Of a stretch of 64,000 nt of DNA, positions 30,786 through 41,923 are shown piece by piece. Origin of the DNA: Canna indica (taxonomy: Eukaryota; Streptophyta; Magnoliopsida; Zingiberales; Cannaceae); assembly GCA_034359265.1 (NCBI GenBank), contig CP136891.1, positions 48,538,001 through 48,602,000 of the forward strand. Direction: 5' to 3'. The notes beneath the pieces are model-generated. The model saw nothing but the letters and a program-made list of their open reading frames with translations. It searched no databases and was not told where the DNA came from. Made by a program: the position numbers and the translations under genes. The first letter of the stretch is position 1. Every line of letters starts with the position of its first letter.

Positions 30786-31758
30786 AGCCCCACACTAAGC
30801 TGGCAATGAGTTATGTATAATAGAGAGTCGGATCTGATAGAACAACTTCTATTCGAATCTTATGAGCCACCACTAAAACCCCTTTAGTGTGGTCGTGAGA
30901 GACTCCACTCACAAGTCAAGATTGACGTCTTGCTAGGGTGACCAATCACAAAGTCCCTCGGTTATAATGTTCTGAAGTCGGCTAGGGTACGAAAGAAGTG
31001 TCAAACCCTAATACCGATTCATATGTATTCTACCCGCCAAGATGTCATCTCAATAATGAAGCGTCAAAAACATCTTCCTGATTTTCATGTCTACTATGGC
31101 TAGAGATTTCTGAGTCGACACTTGTAGGGACACATAGGACGTTATCTCCTCTCATCAGGAGTAACTGATTCCATGTTGGTTGCTCACCTACCTCCAATAA
31201 TGTTTCCCCATGCCCAGTAATATCCAGCACTTAACGTTCAGGGCCATGTAGGGATAAAACCAAGGCAATGGATTGTTACTCACAATGTAACCATGACAAC
31301 CTCAGGTCCAAGGACTGCTTGCACCTAATATCACCCGAGGAACATCCCATTGACACTCATGTAAGGATTCCATTATGTGTTCCTCGAGCAGGTCCGTTCA
31401 GTGAACTCATTCCCTAATGAGCACCTACACTTGTACATTAATGACAACTCATAGGTAACTGTGAGATCAGCTACCCCTTATCGTATAAGGCATGTACCAA
31501 GTGCACCTGTCTATCAAAAATCATCAATTCCCAAATTGGTGATCCTACAACTGGGAACATTTAGAACAAGGGCATCTGGATTCCAAGTCTCATTATGGCC
31601 TTAGAATCAGTTGCCCGAGTTCATGGGGTTCATCACAATCTAATATATAGAAAATATAGATGCAACATATGATGAAAAGATGCCTCATATTATTCATTAA
31701 CCATAAATAGTTCCCTACACATCAACATGTGATTGGTTCAAGGGCACTATTTATTTCA
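30786..31758 (-). repeat. 3' LTR of the Tork/TAR-like element, main part
   Basis: AGCCCCACACTAAGC onward aligns with 43206-43614 and 55227-56539. It ends ACTATTTATTTCA (TGAAATAAATAG on the minus strand), next to the polypurine tract. Bases 31455-31710 are identical to 55955-56210 of the solo LTR, while the flanks are about 10 percent different. ORFs inside are incidental. Confidence 0.88.
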
Positions 31759-31771
31759 ATCTCCCACTTGC
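31759..31771 (-). other. Polypurine tract of the Tork/TAR-like element
   Basis: On the minus strand GCAAGTGGGAGAT directly before the LTR start TGAAATAAATAG. Confidence 0.7.
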
Positions 31772-33240
31772 ACTTGTAGCCAATCATTGCGGTATCTAAT
31801 ACCCATACAACGTAATTGGTGATTGAACTGCTGCTGTGGTAATGGCTTTGTGATTGGATATGCTATATTGTCTTTCGTGTCGACACATTCGACATTTATA
31901 TCACCACGTCCAACGATCTCTCTAATCAGGTGATACCATCTTAGGATGTGTTTTGATTTGTGGTGGGATCTAGGTTCCTTTGTTTGGGCAACATCCCCAG
32001 TATTATTACAATAAACGGGGACAGGACCGACAACCTTAGGAACAATACCCAGCTCAGTGATAAATTTCTTTATCCACACTCCTTCATTTGTGGCTTCGCT
32101 TGCAGCGATGTACTCAGCTTCTGTCACCGAGTCGGCCACAGTTCCTTGCTTGGAACTTTTCCAGCATAATGCGCCACAATTCAGAGTAAATACATACCCA
32201 TAAATGGATTTACTATCATCCGAGTCTGATTGGATGCTAGAATCTGTGTAGCCCTCCAGTTTAAAATCTAACCCAGAATAAATCAGGAGAACTTCTTTAT
32301 TCCTTCTCAAGTACTTAAGAATATTCTTTACGGCTTTCCAATGTTCCTCTCGAGGATCCGCTTGAAATCTACTAGTTACCCCTAGGGCATAAGTGACATC
32401 AGCATAGCATACATGATGGATCCTACTGTCGAAGCATAAGGGATCTCGCTCATCCTTTTTCTCTCCTCGGTGTCTTAGGAGATATCTTATTGGAAAGAGT
32501 GATGCCATGACTCATAGGCAAGTAACCTCTTTTACTACCTTCCATGCTAAACCTTTTTAGCACGGTATCAATATACCAAGATTGGGACAAACCAAGCATC
32601 CTTCTACACTTATCCTTATAGATCTTAATGCCAAGTACATAGGATGCTTCACCCAAGTCTTTCATGGAGAAGTTTTTGGATAACCATGCTTTCACTGACT
32701 TGAGTAAAGGAACATCATTCCCATGAGCAATATGTTATCCACATACAACACAATAAACACAACGACGCTCCCACGAACCTTTTTATAGACACAAGGTTCG
32801 TCTACATTTTTGATGAAGCCAAACTCTTCATCTGTCTCATCAAAATGGACGTTCCAACTCCTCGAGGCTTGCTTGAGTCCATAAATGGACCTTTGCAGTT
32901 TACATACCCTCTTCGGTCCTACCAAAGACACAAAACCTTCCGGCTAGGTCATATAGACCTCTTCCTCAAGTTCACCATTGAGGAATGCAGTCTTGACATC
33001 CATCTACTAAATCTCGTAGCCATGATATATATGCAGCAATGACTAGCATTATCCTAATGGACTTGAGCATGGCTTCAGGATAAAAAGTTTCATCATAGTT
33101 AATACCTTGCCTTTAAGTGAAACCTTTTGCTACCAGCCTAGCCTTATAGGTCTCCACCTGGGCATCAGCTCCAATCTTTCTTTTAAAGATCCACTTACAT
33201 CCTATAGGAGTAACTCCTTCGTGTAAGTCAACCAAAGTTC
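31772..33240 (-). pseudogene. Tork/TAR-like reverse transcriptase and RNase H (broken)
   Basis: Minus-strand frames 32692-32931 (KLQRSIYGLKQASRSWN, then LYVDNILL), 32450-32695 (MKDLGEASYVLGIKIYKDK) and 31756-32508 (WKAVKNILKYLRR, EGYTDSSIQSDSDDSKS, SSKQGTVADSVTEAEYIAAS, HKSKHILRWYHLIREIV) give a copia reverse transcriptase and RNase H. The catalytic YVDD reads YVDN (32734-32745). Frameshifts separate the three frames, and the N-terminal part (32940-33240) is readable only in pieces. SKS..GYVFTLN..A..WKSSKQ fits the Tork/TAR group from memory. Confidence 0.87.
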
Positions 33241-34085
33241 AAACTTGGTTGGTGAACATCGAGTCCATTGCAGATTTCATTGCTTCCTGCCATTGTTTAC
33301 AATCAACATCCTTGATTGCCTGATCATAGTATTGCGGATCAACGAATTCCTGGCCATTCTCAATGGTCAAGAATAATGTTTCGGGTTGTCTATGCAATCT
33401 CCCTGATCTTCGAAGAGTGGTGGGAGGTAGTGTTTCTGTGATAGATTCTTCCTGTGGACTTTTCACGAGTGATTGTGATTTTGCTTGTGGTTGTTGAACT
33501 TCGTCAAGCTCAACATCTCTCCCGCTCCCATTTTCCTCGATAAACTCTTTTTCTAAGAAAGTGGCATGCCTACTGACAAACACCTTTTGATTAGTTGACA
33601 AGTAGAAATAATACCCTAAACTCTCTTTAGGATACGCCACAAACCTGCACCTAGTTGATTTAGCATAAAGCTTATCTGACTCTAATTTCAGATACTCCAT
33701 TATTTCGTGGTGTTCCTGGAGGGGACCATTCGGAGACAATCCCATTATCTTTTAGATAATGTAGAAACTCAGTGGATAAATACTCACCATCTCGATTTGA
33801 TCGAAGGGTTTTAATACTTTTCCCTATTTGTTTCTCAACCTCAGCCTTATACTCTTTGAACTTTTCAAAAGTATCAGACCTATGTCTCAACGAGTAGACA
33901 TATCCATACCTTGATCGATCATCTGTGAACGTGATGAAGTAGGAATACCCACCTCTAGCTTGAGTTGTCATTGGTCCGCAAACATCTGTGTGGACTTGCT
34001 CTAACAACTCAGTAGCCTTTTCACTATGCCCGGTGAAGGGGAACTTTGTTATTTTTCCTTTGAGACAGGATTCACAAGTTGACAT
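33239..34085 (-). pseudogene. Tork/TAR-like integrase with internal deletion
   Basis: The minus frame 33672-34085 holds the zinc region (CESCLKGKITKFPF), first Asp (VHTDVCGPM), the second site (LRSNRDGEYLS, normally RSDRGGEY) and PRNNGVSE near the catalytic Glu. It then jumps, through a deletion of the integrase C-terminal part, to YPKESLGYYFYLSTNQKVFV in 33239-33745, with the linker RRSGRLHRQPE before reverse transcriptase. Asn replaces the second catalytic Asp, so both deletion and substitution disable it. Confidence 0.83.
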
Positions 34086-34579
34086 CGATTCAAATCGAAC
34101 GGGTCAAACAACCCGTCTTTGTACAACTTGTTAATCTGATTCTCATTCATATGACCCAGTCTCAAGTGCCAAAAATAGGTGAGGTTCAGATTATCTCATT
34201 TCCTCTTGTGCGTTTGTTCGATATGAAAAACATTATCAGTTACATCTAAGACCATCAAACTATTAGAAATGTGTCCAGTTCCATATAATTCACCAGAATG
34301 ATATATGTGGCAACAATTGCCTTTTAAAGTCATTTCATAACCTTGTTCTAGCCACAAAGTAACAGAAATAATATTCTTTATTAGAATTGGAACGTAATAG
34401 CAATTGATCAATTCAATGATTTTGCCTGATGGCAGATACAAACAATAGGTTCCTACGGCTAAAGCTGCAACTTTTGCGCCATTGCCTACACGAAGGTCGT
34501 AGTCGCCTTTGTTTAACATTCTACTTATTCTCAACCCTTGCAATGAATTGCAAATGTGAGAACCACAATCGGTATCCAA
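34086..34579 (-). pseudogene. Tork/TAR-like protease and pre-integrase region
   Basis: Minus frame 34196-34579 starts MDTDCGSHICNSLQGL; the D-T/S-D/G-C-G-S-H motif is the copia protease site, here Asp-Thr-Asp-Cys-Gly. It is followed by RVGNGAKVAALAVGTY and YYVPILIKNIISV, conserved in copia protease. Bases 34086-34195 read as the pre-integrase zinc region in a shifted frame (LWHLRLGHMNENQINKL-like). Confidence 0.8.
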
Positions 34580-35018
34580 TACTCATGAAGTAGAATTTTG
34601 TAATGATAGATTTATTTCAATAACTAACGCATATGCGGAGGGGGCTTCAGAAGCCCTCTTCTGCTTTACTTCTACAATATACTCCTTGTAGTTGCGCTTC
34701 CAGTGGCCATCTTTACCACAATATACTCCTTGTAGTTGCGCTTCAGAAGCCCTCTTCTGCTTTACTTCTACAATAAACTGTGAAAATGAACCCTGGAAAG
34801 GATTGAAGTATTAAGTCCTGACTTAGCCCCTTCTCAATGTTTACGCTCAATTTCTTTAACCTCTCGATCAAATAAATTAGTTTGAGAACATGGGTTTCTA
34901 CAGGGGTCCCTGCCGCCATCTTGGCCTGGAAGAGTTGTTTTGACATCTCAAACCTAGCAGTCCGGCTCTCTTCACCGTATAACTCCTTGAGGTGAAAGAG
35001 GATGGTCCCTACATTCAT
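34580..35018 (-). pseudogene. Tork/TAR-like gag fragment
   Basis: Minus frame 34743-35018 has FHLKELYGEESRTARFEMSK and then GTPVETHVLKLIYLIERLKK, the copia gag core. A local duplication follows: the ATACTCCTTGTAGTTGCGCTTC segment appears at 34679 and 34722, each next to CAGAAGCCCTCTTCTGC. No zinc knuckle can be read. It is heavily decayed. Confidence 0.8.
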
Positions 35019-36360
35019 CTTTTGATGTTATCGCTGCAACACATCGGACATAGAGGCGAGCATTATGCACTGAACAATAGTGCTGTCATCTTGCCACTTC
35101 TTGTAAGTGGTTCTCACTTCCTTGGTACCCCTTTAGGAAGGGCCATCTGGTGGCCTGTTATCAAGAATATAGCAAAGTCTCTCCTGGGTGAGGACAATCC
35201 TCAGGTTTCACAACCAATCGACATAGTTTGGTCCAGTGAGTTTATTTGCATCAAGAATGCTTTGCAATGACAGTGTAGATGTCATGGCGACAATGAAATG
35301 CTACAATGAAAAGTAAAAACAAACATGAGCTACCATTCTATATGCATGATTATTATGGTCTTTTAATTTATCTTGTGTCCCACTAATTTTCGCGGTTCCC
35401 AAATGACCCTCCTATTGGGAAGCGGGAAGCCCTCGTTGTTAGACTTCCATAGGGGAAGATGGAACCCCACTTCTCCTACTCAGGTCTCGCATTTAACACG
35501 ACAAACCCAAATAGGTCCATGGGTAGGTAACTCTTTACCGATCACATCGTTATGCGACTTCCAACAATTGAAGCAAAACAAAAAATAAAAGCATAAAGTA
35601 ATAAGTCCATCGTCCTAGGGTTTTAGGGAACTCCGTCTCGCCAAGGCACTGCCCAAAATCATCTTGAAGGTTTCTGGTTCCATCAGTGCCTTCCCGGGGT
35701 TCAAGTCATCGTCATCACAGCGCCGAACACCTCCTCTGCGCGCGCGAACCAAAACGGGGCAGCAAGTGTGCTCATCACGAATCTTCTCATATACTTCTAA
35801 TTTTACAAAACTAAAAGAAGAAGACCCCAAAAAATCCTTGGGAAAAGGTTTAAGGAGAGGGAGAAGAAGATCACAATCAGAATACTCAAGAGGAAGGCAG
35901 GGGTACGCCAGCCCTATTTAAAAGTTACAATGCTGAAATTTCACAAATTTACAAGCAATCAACACAATCACGTTTTACACACAGTCACATCACATAGAGC
36001 TCATCCATAATCATCCTTTCATGCAACTTAACAATTAAGAAAAATAAAGGAAAAAATAGAATCCGAAACACGCTAATCGGGTTACGTTTCCACCCAAAAT
36101 GGTGCAAACAACACATGTTGAAAATTATAATTTTCGGGGCTGTTCAACCAGAACCCATGCGGTTCTTGAGTCCAAAATCTGTCGAAGATAGATTTTGGAC
36201 AGTAGGCTACCACCCCGATTCATCGTATGAACCGTGGAGCTAAAAGAATGACTCAAGAACCCCCGAAAACAAAAATCGGGCAGCTTGACGTTTAGGGAGT
36301 GAACAATTCGTAAACGCAACAGTAACACGTAATAAAATTCCAAAAAAATTGCTAATGGTG
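35019..36360 (-). other. Gag start and leader region of the Tork/TAR-like element
   Basis: 1.3 kb between gag and the 5' LTR. On the minus strand the region near 35020-35270 may hold the gag N-terminus with stops. Bases 35370-36360 show no conserved domain. Several short ORFs on both strands have no recognisable content. Confidence 0.5.
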
Positions 36361-36373
36361 GTTCTGTTACCAC
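36361..36373 (-). other. Primer-binding site of the Tork/TAR-like element
   Basis: Plus-strand GTTCTGTTACCA is the reverse complement of TGGTAACAGAAC, two mismatches to TGGTATCAGAGC, directly next to the 5' LTR end. Confidence 0.7.
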
Positions 36374-36642
36374 TTTTGGGATGGAAGAAGAAGCACAGTG
36401 GAAAAAGCAATTTTTTTAAAAAATACAAACCATCCCAAAACCAGCGATCAACTTTAGCAATCTTTAAGGAATTCAATTTACGAGTAGAAGGAGATGATAT
36501 ACCTTATACCGCGAATCGTAAGGCTGCTCCTATCCCCATTTCAAGACGTCCAAGCGCACGTCCTCCAATGGAAGATCCACACCAAACACCTCGCAACCAA
36601 GGGACAGCGAACACCAAGACCCATTGTGGCTCAACAGAGAGG
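36374..36642 (-). repeat. 5' LTR of the Tork/TAR-like element, segment 1
   Basis: Aligns with 54290-54550 of the solo LTR (GGGATGGAAGAAGAAGCACA, AGCAATCTTTAAGGAATTCA, CATTGTGGCTCAACAGAGAGG). It is interrupted by the CACTA element and continues at 42425. Confidence 0.87.
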
Positions 36643-36933
36643 CACTACTAGAAACTAGGGTATTTCCAACGGCCATATTGCGACGGTAGTAAAGCCATAG
36701 CAAATTATGACGATTTTGCGGCCGCTGGCGCCAGGGGTCGCATGTCCCATGAAATTGCGACGGTATTGCGACCGCACAAGTCGTCGTCGCAAATTCGAAA
36801 CCTCCGCGATGGTGCAACGACTGTTCAGCGACCGTCGTTTGCGACCGCTTCATGCGGTCGCAAAACCGTCAGAGAGTAAATTTTATTCAGCCTGCCCTTT
36901 ATTTTTCTATTCCCCTGCTCACTCTCCCGATCA

Positions 36934-36936
<3 letters not shown>

Positions 36937-36977
<41 letters not shown>

Positions 36978-37040
36978 CTCTCTGCCGTCGATCGCCGCCC
37001 ACCGCCTACGCTACCGGTACTCTCTCTCTCTCTCTCTCTA
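36937..37040 (+). repeat. Two (CT)n microsatellites
   Basis: (CT)19 at 36937-36974 and (TC)9 at 37021-37038, in a stretch (36890-37340) that looks like a 5' UTR/promoter: CT-rich, with AACCCTAGCC and GGCTAGGGTTTCC motifs common near plant gene starts. It may be captured from a host gene. The gene cannot be named. 37340-38440 shows no coding signal. Confidence 0.7.
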
Positions 37041-38451
37041 TCTCTCTAGCCACCAAAACCCTAGCCATCGCCGGCTAGGGTTTCCTTGCTTCCCTTCCTC
37101 CACAGCTGAACACCATGCTCAAACCTCACGTATTGCCCTCTCTCTCTCAGTGTCAAAACCATCAAAAGGACCTCGAGAAGTTTCCTCGCTCCCTCCATAG
37201 CTAAACATGCCACTTAAGGGTGGTTGTCGAACCTCTCCGCAACTCGCTGCATTTATTTGTTTTTCCTCTTCGCTCACCGGAGGAACCAACAATCAAGGTG
37301 TGCTTTTGGAGCCCCTCCTAATTTTGTTTTCGGCTCCTTGTAATCGAGTATGTGCAATTCCTTTGCGTCTCTTTAAAGCCGGTTGACCTGTTCTCAAGTT
37401 ATAGATGTTATCGGTTCTCTGTTTTGTAGAGTATCTTGTAGGGGTTCATCATTAGTTCATCCTTCTTTGTTTAGTTTGCATCCACTTCATAGTTTTAGTT
37501 GCCAACTAATTATGCTGCTGTCTTTTTGGAATTTTTGTGGGTGTCAATCTAACAGCTCTCTTGTGATCAAGTAGTTAATTTTGTATATCTTTATCTTTTT
37601 TTTGCATCATAATATTTTTCACAAGTCACATCAAGCAATCTGGCATTTGTTAGAGTACATATGAATGAATAAAGTTAGCAGTCACCTGTGTATCTTAATC
37701 TAGCTGATTGCATGATGATGACTGAAATTTCCTTGGCAATTAAAAGGGTTTGATTGACATCTGGACTGCAATATTCTTCCATTGCTTTTATGATCAAGTA
37801 GTTTATATCATCATTTATGATCAAGTTTTATCACCATGTTATTTCCTTCCTCTCCGTTACTATTATGACAATACAATATCCAAACCTTTGATTTACCTCT
37901 TCAAAGTTATCTATGTGTCAGCTGTACCTTTTATTCACTTTATTAATTCCTTTTAAGATATCATCCGTTTTTCATCTTGTCATTTTTCTGTAAACATACT
38001 GTTAACTGGAATTTCACATACACTAATGGTGTTCTCACCAAGAGCTGATTACTGCATTTGTCCTTAATTCTATTTAGTGATTGGAGATTGATATACTATC
38101 TGGAACAGAGGAGTTATTGATATACTATCTGGAACAATTAATGCCGTAATCATCTTCCACTGAGATACATATATAAATATAAATATAAACTAATACTTGT
38201 GAGTGAGAGCAAAACAAGCAAGACAAAGGCTAAACGCTCAGTCTTTTCCATCCCCAAAAGAAAAAGAAGTGAAGTCTTTTTCCAAACTAGCTAGTTATTC
38301 CACCATTTAAGTAGGGGCATAACTAGTTCGTTTGACGATTATAGAGGAAGATAAATTGCTTGTGTAATAGTGCACAAACAGAATAGTTAATTATAGTGAA
38401 ATAAAAATTTCAAAACTTAAACTTAATTGTTATATGGATACTAAAACTTAC

Positions 38452-38677
38452 TTTCATGCTTTTCTTGAAGAACCTTCAGTCTATCTCTGAAGTAAGATCC
38501 CACAACTGCTGCATTTTCTTGAAGCTTTTCTTTTTCAAGCACTTTAACCACAGCATGACCAGCAGCTGCACAAACATGATTGCCACCAAAGGTATTGAAG
38601 TAGTTGCTGTGAGTCAAGGCTTTAGCAATTTCTGGAGTTGTAACCAAAGCACCAATAGGTGTCCCATTTCCAATGCC
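38452..38677 (-). pseudogene. Captured exon B of alanine-glyoxylate aminotransferase 2-like gene
   Basis: On the minus strand the exon begins after TTTTCTGTAG (acceptor) with [20 protein letters not shown], continues through [20 protein letters not shown] and ends KHE at a GTAAGT donor (38451). FNTFGGNPVC.AAG..V is conserved in class III aminotransferases. The exon joins in frame with exon A across a 247-bp intron that keeps the GT...AG borders. No stop lies within it. The family is PLP-dependent mitochondrial AGT2; this copy covers only the C-terminal half of the catalytic domain. Confidence 0.87.
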
Positions 38678-38924
38678 CTACAGAAAATTCACTCAAGAAT
38701 CAATCAAAAACAACTCACAAAGTCACAAGTGATCGCCCTAAGAAATGGTGTTTGATATTGTGCACCTAACATTGTATTGTTCTGGGATTAACTAAGCACA
38801 AAAAGTATAAGATATAACTATATTTTATCTGAAATTTTAGCAAAAAAAAAACTATGGTTTCATCAGTTCAGCTTGGACCAATAATCCAAAAGGCAGAAGC
38901 ACAAGAAAGGTTGGAAGAGTAAAC

Positions 38925-39104
38925 CTTGGCCATGGTGACTATGTCTGGTACCACACCATGGGCCTCAAACCCCCGGAAATGGCTTCCTATGCGTGCAAAT
39001 CCTGCCTGGACTTCATCAGCTATGCAGAGGCCTCCAGCATCCCTTATGGTCTTGTATACAGCCGGCAAGTAACCTGGAGCCAATTCCATTATTCCCCCTA
39101 CTCC
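38925..39104 (-). pseudogene. Captured exon A of alanine-glyoxylate aminotransferase 2-like gene
   Basis: Minus strand: after CTGTCCCTG-side acceptor (TGACAG at 39110-39105) the exon reads [18 protein letters not shown], then [20 protein letters not shown] and [10 protein letters not shown], ending at a GTTTAC donor. Exactly 180 bases, 60 codons, no stop. IADEVQ.GF.R.G is the class III aminotransferase PLP region, and the catalytic Lys motif MAKGIGNG is split across this exon and exon B, so the intron position falls right at the PLP lysine. No further exons could be recognised on either side. Confidence 0.88.
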
Positions 39105-39428
39105 CTGTCACCAAACAAGATGTACTTATAATTTACAGTCTATTGCAGTATAAACAATAAGTGTTTTTCTAGTTAACATAGATGATCTTAATCTCAATCA
39201 TATTACAGAATGAGTTATAGTGCTGAGCCATCAAAATTGCATACTTGTATTGGATGGAAATTATTCCATTTTTCATTTTCAATTTCCATTTCATATTTGG
39301 TTACTTTCAGGTTTATTTTTATTTCATTCAGCTAATTTCATTCAATTTCCCTGTTGATAATCTATATAGTTATATTTTTTTATTTCAGGTTTATTATATA
39401 GTGCCATAATCTTACAAGACAAGTGAAG

Positions 39429-41923
39429 ATGTCGGGACCTTCCACGCCCACCGCAGTGTCATCGCCACCACCACAACCACCAGCCCCGGAGGCTCGAGGT
39501 CGTCGTAGGCCTCATGGGCCTAATCGGGGGGCTCGTGCACCTTCATCGACCGACGAACGTCAGCGAATATTGCTGCACAGTCTAAAGTAAGTATCAATTA
39601 ATTAATTAATTACTACTTATGTTGTTATACTTGAGTTGTAGATTCAAGCAGGACGATGTTGCGAGCAACATCACCTCTATTATCAAGAGGTTCTTTCGGG
39701 AGCCATGACATTCATGGACCACGTGCCGCAACATAATCGAGATTTATTATGGTCCGAGTTTGAGGTACGTAGTTTATTAATTTTAGATACTGTAACTGAT
39801 TAATATATAGGTGGACTTAAATGTTATTATAGTCTAATTGAAGTTTTTTGGAATGATAGTCCAATTGAAGTTTATCGGTGAAGTTTATTACTAAAGTATT
39901 TATTAGTGTTCATTGATATTGTATTGACTTTTGGAATGATACAATACTATAGTAGGATAATTGTTTACTTTCTTTTGTGACCTTCACAACTTTTCGTAGT
40001 AGCCAATAATTTTTGAGAGGTGGTAAGGCAACCCTGAAAATATTAGAGGTGGTTTCAAATTTTTATCATAAACATCAAATCGTGCAAGGCGGATGAAGAC
40101 CGTTGGCTCCGGTCCTCCCATTGGGAGCGGGAGTTGTAGACAACAGCCCATGTTGAGTTATTGTCCATTTTCGCCCCGCCCCTCGGAATTGGATCTTTTA
40201 GATGATAAGCAATGACGCCAATATGTTTATTTGATATCTTTTAGATGTCTTAGGTTGCACTTGAATCATCTTATTTATTTCCTAAAACTATTGATATCAA
40301 TTATCAATTGATAAATAACTTAGAAGAGATGCATGCTGCATAGATATATCTAAAGGTAATTGGTAGGATGGCCCATTTCTTGTTGAATAACCCTATTTGC
40401 AACATAACCATATGTTGATGTAAGCTAGTACTTTTAAATTGTAATTTTTATTCTGCATTGTTAGGGCTTCACAGTAGATACATTAGGAGATTGAGAAGTT
40501 ATTCTATTATCCTTGCTGGAATTAATTTTAGATATACATAGCTATTTAAAGATAATAGTTATGCAAGTTATGCAAAGGGAAATCCACCATTGAGTGGTCT
40601 CCTTTGTATGATCCTATAGTTATTAACCCTTGTCTCTGCCCAACTTGTGAAGGAAACAAGTCAGTATATTTGTTGATATAGTATTCTACTTTTTGTGAAA
40701 ACTTTAAGCTACTACACTTTGCCCATTATTTCTTTTTTAACCAAGTAAGCCATGTGGCTAGAAATGGATAGACCTTGACATGGGTCACTATACAATAGCA
40801 TCTTTACTCCCGTAATAGATCTTTGGTCTAAGGATCAAGTTTTGATGATGTTGCTATTATTTTGCATCCAAATGATATATGCAACTTTTTACCTACAGTT
40901 TAGAGAAAGCATACAATAAAATATATCTGTTTTAAATTTGAAAGAGGATATTATTTGATGACTACTACGTAAATGCCTACTTATGGTGAGTGAACAGAGT
41001 GGCTTTCAACGAATTCCAGCACAATGGACGATGATATATAAGATAATTAAAATGTTCTAGTTGACCTCAGGCTCTCTATTGAATGGGGCAATGCTTCCAT
41101 TCATATATGGCGGTGGTTGTTCCATTGATTTACTTCTCCTCTTTCAATAACTATTTAATAACTATTTTTCTTATTCATTTATTATTATTGAAAAACTAAT
41201 TATATTTATTTTATTGTAGGGGATGCGAGATGAGCAGGGGATGCTCATCCCTACTGATCCTCTGAGGGTCTTCGAGGAGACACATAAATACCAACGTGGT
41301 TCTCGCCGGGGTGAGTTCATGAGCAGGAGGCCGGAGAAGGGTACTGGTAAGATAATATTTTAAAAAAAGTATCTAGTTCTATTATGTATAATTAATTTAA
41401 TTAATTAATTTACTTTTAATTAAATGCCACGTATAGTGAGTTGGTGACCCAGTGGGGAGGTGATCCTGCGCAGCATCAACTTGATGCTGACGCATGGATG
41501 CAGGTGGCAGGCGTCGACCACGCGCGTGTATATGGCATTAGCACAATGGCCCACACATGGGCGTTGTTGCAGCCACATGGTGAAGGGCCGTCTGCTTTCA
41601 CCTCCTCCATCGTTGGTCCATCAACATCACTTTCGGATCAAGATCGATTAGCGGTCGTCGAGATTGCTCAGGCACGCTTTAGCGCCAACATGGCCGCTAT
41701 GAGAGATACTGTGACGCACATGGCTCAGCATATGACGCAGATGGCTCAGCATATGGCGCAGATGACCCAGTACATGGCACATATATCTTCTATCATACCT
41801 AGTGATTCGACTCCTCCGCCTCCCCCATCATCCGGCGTGATGACATCAGCATCGGATCCATCATCATCATCGACGCCAACAGATGTGCCCCCCACGCTGC
41901 CTCCCCCGCCTCCTTATCATTGA
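39429..41923 (+). pseudogene. CACTA TNPA-like / Ptta-En-Spm transposase-associated gene (several exons)
   Basis: Probable exons: 39429-39586 (MSGPSTPTAVSS, Pro/Arg-rich), 39642-39764 (ITSIIKRFFREP, a stop, HSWTTC; donor GAG|GTACGT), 41220-41346 (DEQGMLIPTDPLRVFEETHK, donor GTAAGA) and 41437-41923 (WMQVAGVDHARVYGISTMAH, then a Met/Gln-rich MAQHMTQMAQHMAQM coiled coil and a Pro/Ser-rich tail). This order matches the plant En/Spm-associated protein that binds subterminal repeats. TGA at about 39705 in exon 2 replaces a likely Trp. Exon phases do not all fit, so an exon may be missing. Confidence 0.78.

Noticed and set aside
35615..35921. ORFs in the leader of the Tork/TAR-like element
   Set aside because: No conserved domain; both strands open over the same bases.
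38441..39104. A working host aminotransferase gene
   Set aside because: Only two exons (135 codons of roughly 450 expected) are present, and they lie within CACTA borders with a target duplication.
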